The notes beneath the pieces are model-generated. The model saw nothing but the letters and a program-made list of their open reading frames with translations. It was not told where the DNA came from and ran no database searches. The position numbers and the translations under genes were made by a program. 64,000 nt of DNA from Sphingomonas sp. 3P27F8 (GTDB lineage: Bacteria > Pseudomonadota > Alphaproteobacteria > Sphingomonadales > Sphingomonadaceae): contig NZ_SCNL01000004.1 in the NCBI RefSeq assembly GCF_005502745.1, positions 124,001-188,000 of the forward strand, read 5' to 3'. Below are positions 58,484-64,000 of this stretch, in pieces. Every line of letters starts with the position of its first letter. Within the stretch, counting starts at the first letter, position 1.

Positions 58484-59539
58484 GTGGCAAAAGCCCCCGC
58501 ACGGAGCATGAAAGCCCGCAGCGCCCCGCCCGCGACGCCGAACCGCGAACGCCCGGCAGAGCCGCAGCCATACAAGGCTTCGAAGGACGAACTGCTCCAA
58601 TTCTATCACGACATGCTGCTGATCCGCCGGTTCGAGGAGAAGGCCGGGCAGCTTTACGGCCTCGGCCTGATCGGTGGTTTCTGCCACCTGTATATCGGCC
58701 AGGAGGCGGTCGCCGTCGGGCTGCAATCGGCGCTGACCGACAAGGACAGCGTCATCACCGGCTACCGCGATCATGGCCACATGCTGTTGTGCGGCATCCC
58801 GCCAAAGGATGTGATGGCCGAGCTTACCGGTCGTGCCGCCGGCATTTCCAAGGGCAAGGGCGGCTCGATGCACATGTTCAGCGTGGAGCATAAGTTCTAC
58901 GGCGGGCACGGCATCGTGGGCGCGCAGGTGTCGCTCGGCGCCGGCCTTGGCTTCGCGCACAAATATAATGACGACGGCGGCGTCTGCCTTGCCTATTTCG
59001 GTGACGGCGCGGCAAATCAGGGCCAGGTTTACGAAGCCTTCAACATGGCCGAGCTGTGGAAGCTGCCGGTGATCTTCGTGATCGAAAACAACCAATATGC
59101 CATGGGCACCTCGGTCAACCGCGCTTCATCCGAGGACCAACTCTTCCGCCGCGGCGAAAGCTTCCGCATCCCCGGTCTCCAGATCGACGGAATGGACGTG
59201 CTAGCCGCACGCGGGGCGGCGGAGGAAGCGCTCGCCTGGGTGCGCGCGGGCAAGGGGCCGATCATCCTCGAAATGAAGACCTATCGCTATCGTGGTCATT
59301 CCATGTCCGATCCGGCCAAGTATCGCAGCCGCGAGGAAGTGCAGTCGGTGCGGGACAAGTCCGACCCGATCGAACACGTCAAGAAGCTGCTCGAGGCGGA
59401 GGGGGTGAAGGAAGACGAGCTGAAGGCGGTCGAGAGCGAGATCCGCCGGCAGGTGAACGAGGCGGCCGATTTCGCCGAGAACACACCCGAACCCGAACCC
59501 GAAGAGCTTTATACCGACGTGCTGGTGGAGAAATATTGA
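58484..59539 (+). CDS. pdhA: Pyruvate dehydrogenase E1 alpha subunit
   Basis: This 351-residue thiamine-diphosphate E1 alpha is of the mitochondrial/alphaproteobacterial type. The N-terminal 30 residues are a basic, Pro/Ala-rich tail. The binding motif [17 protein letters not shown] ending in [11 protein letters not shown] is intact, with GDG unlike the GEG of the branched-chain paralogue at 9 kb. [10 protein letters not shown] is the conserved phosphorylation-loop segment. The GTG start at 58484 is preceded by AAGGAAAACGAGG. pdhB follows after one base. Confidence 0.95.
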   Translation: MAKAPARSMKARSAPPATPNRERPAEPQPYKASKDELLQFYHDMLLIRRFEEKAGQLYGLGLIGGFCHLYIGQEAVAVGLQSALTDKDSVITGYRDHGHMLLCGIPPKDVMAELTGRAAGISKGKGGSMHMFSVEHKFYGGHGIVGAQVSLGAGLGFAHKYNDDGGVCLAYFGDGAANQGQVYEAFNMAELWKLPVIFVIENNQYAMGTSVNRASSEDQLFRRGESFRIPGLQIDGMDVLAARGAAEEALAWVRAGKGPIILEMKTYRYRGHSMSDPAKYRSREEVQSVRDKSDPIEHVKKLLEAEGVKEDELKAVESEIRRQVNEAADFAENTPEPEPEELYTDVLVEKY

Positions 59540-59540
59540 G

Positions 59541-60983
59541 ATGGCGATCGACATCAAGATGCCGGCGCTGTCGCCCACGATGGAAGAAGGCACGCTGGCC
59601 AAGTGGCTGGTCAAGGAAGGCGACACCGTGAAGTCCGGCGACATCCTCGCCGAGATCGAGACGGACAAGGCAACGATGGAATTCGAGGCGGTCGATGAAG
59701 GCACCGTCGCGCACATCCTGGTCGCCGAAGGAACCGATGGCGTAAAGGTCGGCACCGTCATCATGCAGATCGCTGGCGAAGGCGAGGACGTATCTTCCAC
59801 GACCAAGCCTCGGGCTGAGCCGAAGCCGGCGCCGGAATCGAAGCCGGTCGCCTCCGCCGAGCAGCCCGAGACTCAGGAACAGGCCGCCGAAAGCGAGGCA
59901 CCCACGCCGCACAAGGTGGAAACCGGGGCGCGCCAGATGTTCGAGGCGGCGAAACATGACGCCGAGATCAGCGACCCGGCTGTGCCCGAAGGCACCGAGA
60001 TGGTGAAGGTTACGCTGCGCGAGGCGCTGCGCGACGCCATGGCCGAGGAAATGCGCGCCGATGATCGTGTCTTCGTGATGGGCGAGGAGGTTGCGCAATA
60101 TCAGGGCGCATACAAGGTGACGCAGGGATTGCTCGACGAATTCGGCGAGCGCCGCGTGATCGATACGCCGATCACCGAATATGGCTTTGCCGGCGTTGGC
60201 ACGGGCGCGGCGATGGGCGGGCTGCGCCCGATCGTCGAGTTCATGACGTTCAATTTCGCGATGCAGGCGATCGACCATATCGTGAACTCAGCCGCCAAGA
60301 CGAACTATATGTCCGGCGGCCAGATGCGCTGCCCGATCGTATTTCGCGGCCCCAACGGCGCCGCGAGCCGCGTCGCGGCGCAGCACAGCCAGAATTACGG
60401 CCCGTGGTACGCCAGTGTCCCCGGCCTGATCGTTATCGCGCCGTATGATGCGGCCGATGCGAAGGGCCTTTTGAAGGCGGCGATCCGCTCGAACGATCCG
60501 GTGGTGTTCCTCGAGAACGAGCTGCTTTATGGCCGCTCGTTCGAGGTGCCGAAGCTGGACGATTGGGTACTTCCCATCGGCAAGGCGCGGATCATGCGTG
60601 AGGGCAAGGATGTCACGATCGTCAGCTATTCGATCGGCGTCGGCCTGGCGCTCGAAGCTGCCGACAAGCTGGCCGAAGAAGGCGTGGACGCCGAGGTGAT
60701 CGATCTGCGCACGCTGCGCCCGCTCGACAAGCAGGCGGTGTTGACGTCGCTCGCGAAGACCAATCGACTGGTGGTGGCCGAGGAAGGCTGGCCGACCTGC
60801 TCGATCGCCAGCGAGATCGTCGCGATCTGCATGGAGGAAGGGTTCGACGATCTCGACGCGCCGGTCGTGCGCGTGTGCAACGAGGATGTGCCCCTCCCTT
60901 ATGCGGCTAACCTCGAGAAGCTGGCACTGATCTCAGCGGACAAGATCATCGCCGCGGTGAAAAAGGTCACCTACCGCGCGTGA
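59541..60983 (+). CDS. pdhB: Pyruvate dehydrogenase E1 beta subunit with lipoyl domain
   Basis: This is a 480-residue E1 beta carrying an extra N-terminal lipoyl domain (about 1-80) with Lys43 in [11 protein letters not shown], followed by a Pro/Glu/Ala linker (about 88-150). The thiamine-diphosphate E1 beta core has [38 protein letters not shown] and DLRTLRPLD. This lipoyl-E1-beta fusion is characteristic of alphaproteobacteria. The E2 and E3 genes are not in the window. Confidence 0.95.
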   Translation: MAIDIKMPALSPTMEEGTLAKWLVKEGDTVKSGDILAEIETDKATMEFEAVDEGTVAHILVAEGTDGVKVGTVIMQIAGEGEDVSSTTKPRAEPKPAPESKPVASAEQPETQEQAAESEAPTPHKVETGARQMFEAAKHDAEISDPAVPEGTEMVKVTLREALRDAMAEEMRADDRVFVMGEEVAQYQGAYKVTQGLLDEFGERRVIDTPITEYGFAGVGTGAAMGGLRPIVEFMTFNFAMQAIDHIVNSAAKTNYMSGGQMRCPIVFRGPNGAASRVAAQHSQNYGPWYASVPGLIVIAPYDAADAKGLLKAAIRSNDPVVFLENELLYGRSFEVPKLDDWVLPIGKARIMREGKDVTIVSYSIGVGLALEAADKLAEEGVDAEVIDLRTLRPLDKQAVLTSLAKTNRLVVAEEGWPTCSIASEIVAICMEEGFDDLDAPVVRVCNEDVPLPYAANLEKLALISADKIIAAVKKVTYRA

Positions 60984-60998
60984 TCCAGACGAGCGGTT

Positions 60999-61037
60999 GA
61001 AACGGGGCGCGCCGATCGGATCGGATCGTCCCGTTTC
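60999..61037 (+). terminator. Possible terminator hairpin after pdhB
   Basis: GAAACGGG (60999-61006) can pair with CCCGTTTC (61030-61037), enclosing 23 bases that can fold further through GATCG repeats. It starts 16 bases after the pdhB stop. There is no T-run, so it may be a folded 3' end or a Rho-linked structure. Confidence 0.35.
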
Positions 61038-61162
61038 TGCTGAAAAACGGATCGGCGCGGCCGCTGCGCGATTACTGTCCGCCCTCCGCGTGCTCCGCAA
61101 CGAAGGCTTGCGATTATGATCGTCGGGGACCGCGTTCAGGCCGAACACCGCCCTCCCCATTG

Positions 61163-61798
61163 TCACGCATAGGCATAGGGTCCGCCCGCCTCCAGCGCGC
61201 GGCGATAGGCGGGGCGAGCATGGACCCGATCAAGCCACGCGATCGTATGTGGCCGGCTCTCATCCAGCCCAGCGCGCGCTCGGGCGGCCTCCAGCGGGAA
61301 GCTCATCATGATATCCGCGGCGCTGATCACATCGCCCGCGAACCATTGGCTGCCAGCGAGCGTCCGCTCGACATAGTCGAGATGGATGTCGATCATCGGC
61401 TGGAGCCGCTTCGCCACCCGTCCCCCGATCAGCGGTATCCGCGTCAGGACGAGCTTTACGAGCAGCGGCGGCATCATCGATCCCTCCGCGTAATGCAGCC
61501 AGAAACGATACGCTAGGGCACGATCGCGGTTGGCAGGCGGACCAAACCGGCCGTCCGCTTTGTCGACCAGATATTCGACGATCGCGCCCGTCTCCGCGAT
61601 GACGCGGCCGGGTTCGTCTGTATCTTCGATAACGGGGGACTTGCCGAGCGGATGGATCGCGCGCAATGCAGGCGGTGCAAGCATGGTGCGGGGGTCGCGC
61701 TGATACCGGCGAATTTCGTACGGAAGCTCCACCTCCTCCAGCATCCACAGGATGCGCTGCGACCGCGAGTTTTCCAGATGGTGTACGATGATCGTCAT
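61163..61798 (-). CDS. Glutathione S-transferase family protein
   Basis: This is a 211-residue GST. The N-terminal thioredoxin-like half has VHHLENSRSQRILWML (Ser region for glutathione thiol activation), the cis-proline GKSPVIED and the ET/SGAI-type EEDT-like ETGAIVEYL that binds the glutamyl moiety. The C-terminal helical half has SAADIMMSFPL (N-capping motif) and WLDRVHARPAYRRAL. The substrate is unknown. The start overlaps the methyltransferase stop (ATGA). Confidence 0.85.
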   Translation of the reverse strand: MTIIVHHLENSRSQRILWMLEEVELPYEIRRYQRDPRTMLAPPALRAIHPLGKSPVIEDTDEPGRVIAETGAIVEYLVDKADGRFGPPANRDRALAYRFWLHYAEGSMMPPLLVKLVLTRIPLIGGRVAKRLQPMIDIHLDYVERTLAGSQWFAGDVISAADIMMSFPLEAARARAGLDESRPHTIAWLDRVHARPAYRRALEAGGPYAYA

Positions 61799-62706
61799 TG
61801 TGCCTCCGCCCTTGCCGTCCATATCCAGGCCGCAGCCGGAAATTCCACCGCTCCTTCGCGCGCCCGATGCGCGAGCAGCGCACGAAGCCGCTCAAGCGCG
61901 GCTGTCCGCGCCGCCGGTTCGATCATCGCAAGCGCCCGCGCCGCCGGCCCGATGCGCTGAAAAAAATGCAGTGCCTGCGCCACTGCGTCCGCCCCCTCGC
62001 CCGCGCGATAGCGGTAGTTCACAAGTTCCGGCTTACCCGGAACGAAGCCGCTCCGCTCCAGCACGCCCCGGACGAATGCCGGGTCGCCAAATCCGAACGG
62101 ACCAGGAACGTACGACAGCGCGCGCGATTCCGCCGGGCCGGCCTCCGCCATCGGCATGGTATCGGGGGACGTGCCGGCGCCCGGGGGGATGACCTCCGAG
62201 GTGCCCGCGATGACGTTGACGAGTTGAGCGGCCCAGGGATTGCGGTCGACATCCGCGAAGCAGGAGAAGACAAGCCTTGCTTCATCGGCAAGCAAGCGTC
62301 GAATGGCGCGAAATCCCGCGACCGGATCATCGAAGAACATCACGCCGTGCCGCGAAAACGCGAGGTCAAAACGGGCGGCGGGCATCGCGCTGTCCGTCAT
62401 TTTCGTGACGTCTGCCACGAAGAAACGAAGATTCGGCGACTGCTTGCCACGAGAATTTGCCACGTCGACGAGGCTCTGAGAAAGATCCACCCCGGTTATC
62501 TCAAGATCCGGGCGAGCAGCGGCCAGCGCGAGGCTGGTGACCCCCGCCCCGCACCCGATATCCAGGGCCGCGCCTTGCGCGGGCGCAGCCTCCACGATCG
62601 CGGCATCAAACGGCGCAGCAAGGCCCGCGAAGCTCATATCGGTAAGGCGCCAGTCCTGCGCCCATGCGTTGCCCACCGACCCCTGCCACTCGAACGACCC
62701 AGTCAT
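61795..62706 (-). CDS. Class I SAM-dependent methyltransferase
   Basis: This is a 303-residue methyltransferase. Motif I is ALDIGCGAGVTSLALA (about 46-61), motif II ITGVDLSQSLVDVA, and the later FDLAFSRHGVMFF and LLADEARLVFSCF segments complete the Rossmann core; it resembles the Methyltransf_11 ubiquinone/menaquinone-like group. The methyl acceptor is unknown. The ATG at 62706 follows AAAGGGG and is preferred to an upstream in-frame codon. It forms a two-gene operon with the glutathione S-transferase. Confidence 0.82.
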   Translation of the reverse strand: MTGSFEWQGSVGNAWAQDWRLTDMSFAGLAAPFDAAIVEAAPAQGAALDIGCGAGVTSLALAAARPDLEITGVDLSQSLVDVANSRGKQSPNLRFFVADVTKMTDSAMPAARFDLAFSRHGVMFFDDPVAGFRAIRRLLADEARLVFSCFADVDRNPWAAQLVNVIAGTSEVIPPGAGTSPDTMPMAEAGPAESRALSYVPGPFGFGDPAFVRGVLERSGFVPGKPELVNYRYRAGEGADAVAQALHFFQRIGPAARALAMIEPAARTAALERLRALLAHRAREGAVEFPAAAWIWTARAEAQ

Positions 62707-63011
62707 CCGGGAACCCCTTTCGTGGCGCGAGCGGTTCGCTTCGACGCCCTCGCGAGAATACACATCGACGCGTAAACGGAAATACGAACCTTCCGAATCC
62801 AACGGTGTCAACACGCGTGCAGACGCGCCCCGCGCGCACCGTCACCTTGCCCAACGACCCACAGCGCTCGTCGGATTCGACATATCACCGGACGATGATG
62901 TGAATTGAACGCGCAGAACATAACGAAAGGCCCGCTCCTTTACGGAACGGGCCTTCGCGATTGTTGCGACGGTCGCCCCGCCGCATTGAAACGAATGCAC
63001 CGGGCTAACGA
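62707..63011. other. Intergenic region upstream of the methyltransferase
   Basis: These 305 bases hold the promoter of the leftward methyltransferase operon and the terminator of recA. No open frame here looks real by composition, and I see no RNA gene. A purine-poor, C-rich stretch near 62820 has no clear structure. Confidence 0.6.
62925..62957 (-). terminator. recA terminator
   Basis: AAGGCCCG (62927-62934) pairs with CGGGCCTT (62948-62955), with an inner TCC/GGA pairing around a short loop. On the minus strand the stem ends in TTTCGTT. It lies about 55 bases after the recA stop. Confidence 0.7.
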
Positions 63012-64000
63012 TCAAAGATCGTCCTGCTCCGATTCGCCGACCATCAGTTCCTCGCTCAGCCCTTCCGTGCGGGCACGAATCGCGCGCTCCAGTCGCTCGG
63101 CCAGCTCGGGATTGTCGCGCAAAAACTGCTTAGCATTCTCGCGTCCCTGGCCGATCCGAACGCTATCGTAGCTGAACCACGAGCCCGATTTCTCGACCAG
63201 CCCGGCCTTCACGCCCAGATCGATCATCTCGCCGAGCTTCGAAATGCCCTGTCCGAACATGATGTCGAATTCGACCTGTTTGAACGGCGGCGCGACCTTG
63301 TTTTTCACCACCTTCACTCGCACGGTATTGCCGATTGCCTCGTCGCGATCCTTGATCGAGCCGGTCCGCCGGATATCGAGCCGGACCGAGGCGTAGAACT
63401 TCAACGCATTGCCGCCCGTCGTCGTCTCCGGCGATCCATACATCACGCCGATCTTCATGCGGATCTGGTTGATGAAGATGACGAGGCAGCGCGAGCGGCT
63501 GATCGTGCCGGTCAGCTTGCGCAGCGCCTGGCTCATCAACCGCGCCTGCAGGCCGACGTGGCTGTCGCCCATTTCCCCCTCGATCTCCGCGCGGGGGACC
63601 AGCGCCGCAACCGAATCCACGACCAGCACATCGATCGCGTTTGAGCGGACCAACGTATCAACGATCTCAAGTGCCTGCTCGCCCGTATCGGGCTGCGAAA
63701 TAATCAAATCGTTGATGTCGACGCCGAGCTTCTTGGCATAGACCGGATCGAGGGCGTGTTCGGCATCGACGAAAGCCGCGGTGCCACCGACCCGCTGCGC
63801 CTCCGCGATGGCATGAAGCGCCAGCGTCGTCTTACCCGAGCTTTCCGGCCCGTAAATCTCGACGATGCGTCCGCGCGGCAATCCACCAACGCCGAGCGCT
63901 ATATCCAGCCCGAGGCTGCCGGTGGAGACAGTTTCCACCTTCATCGTCTCGCGCTGCCCAAGCTTCATCGCCGAGCCTTTGCCGAAAGCCCGGTCGATCT
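63012..64000 (-). CDS. recA: RecA recombinase, 5' end outside the window
   Basis: About 328 C-terminal residues are visible. This ATPase forms filaments on single-stranded DNA, drives homologous recombination and triggers LexA cleavage. Walker A is GPESSGKT, the Walker B strand is [14 protein letters not shown], loop 2 falls around [14 protein letters not shown], and the acidic C-terminal tail ends in ESEQDDL. The frame stays open to the right edge, and the residues before the internal Met at 63968 read [10 protein letters not shown], the usual RecA N-terminal helix, so the true start is about 35 codons beyond the window. Its LexA operator is therefore not visible. Confidence 0.97.
   Translation of the reverse strand, partial: IDRAFGKGSAMKLGQRETMKVETVSTGSLGLDIALGVGGLPRGRIVEIYGPESSGKTTLALHAIAEAQRVGGTAAFVDAEHALDPVYAKKLGVDINDLIISQPDTGEQALEIVDTLVRSNAIDVLVVDSVAALVPRAEIEGEMGDSHVGLQARLMSQALRKLTGTISRSRCLVIFINQIRMKIGVMYGSPETTTGGNALKFYASVRLDIRRTGSIKDRDEAIGNTVRVKVVKNKVAPPFKQVEFDIMFGQGISKLGEMIDLGVKAGLVEKSGSWFSYDSVRIGQGRENAKQFLRDNPELAERLERAIRARTEGLSEELMVGESEQDDL

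Overview
This 64 kb window is a stretch of chromosome from a high-GC alphaproteobacterium, most probably a sphingomonad (Sphingomonas or a close relative). Three things point there. The pyruvate dehydrogenase E1-beta subunit carries an N-terminal lipoyl domain. The gene order nuoA-N / birA / coaX / rnj / DUF1467 is the alphaproteobacterial one. The regulatory sites are alphaproteobacterial in type: a direct-repeat GTTC-N7-GTTC LexA operator and GGAAC-N17-CGTT EcfG-type promoters. I see no phage, insertion sequence, CRISPR array, rRNA or tRNA. The window looks like core genome with dense, translationally coupled operons.

Layout. 1-2 kb: the end of an MFS transporter, an FNR-type oxygen sensor (fnrL), and a hemerythrin-like gene divergent from a GNAT acetyltransferase, with a perfect FNR-type palindrome between the last two. 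2-6.5 kb: periplasmic Cu/Zn superoxide dismutase; an inositol gene group (inositol-phosphate synthase, a CTP:inositol-phosphate cytidylyltransferase-like protein and a divergent CDP-alcohol phosphotransferase); a DUF2490 protein; and a tiny membrane protein behind an EcfG-type promoter. 6.5-10.2 kb: a branched-chain 2-oxoacid dehydrogenase operon (E1-alpha, E1-beta, E2). 10.2-20.7 kb: PilZ, Bax-inhibitor-1 family, thpR, an RNB ribonuclease, moeA, lexA, comEC, gltX and gltA. 20.7-26.8 kb: an odd, poorly characterised group consisting of a histidine kinase without its histidine, a DUF2336 protein, a degenerate nucleotidyltransferase/membrane protein, and a large membrane-anchored coiled-coil protein.

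26.8-44.8 kb is one giant leftward operon: the 14 complex I genes followed by birA, coaX, rnj (RNase J) and a DUF1467 gene. Almost every junction is a 1-4 base stop/start overlap. 45-51.6 kb holds housekeeping genes: inositol monophosphatase family, efp, thiE, a FrnE/DsbA-like oxidoreductase, DUF488, lysoplasmalogenase, trmFO, an EF-hand protein and a squalene/phytoene-synthase-like protein. 51.7-54.8 kb is a three-gene TadG/TadE-like operon encoding surface or pilus-associated proteins. 54.9-64 kb: SleB-type hydrolase, cysK, an MFS exporter, pdhA-pdhB, a glutathione S-transferase with a methyltransferase, and recA running off the right edge.

The genes add up to an aerobic heterotroph: pyruvate and branched-chain acyl-CoA entry, citrate synthase and a full NADH dehydrogenase, with oxygen (FnrL), SOS (LexA/RecA) and general-stress (EcfG) control. 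The most interesting material is the inositol group, the 20.7-26.8 kb group and several regulatory sites. No single locus is a clear, wholly new system.
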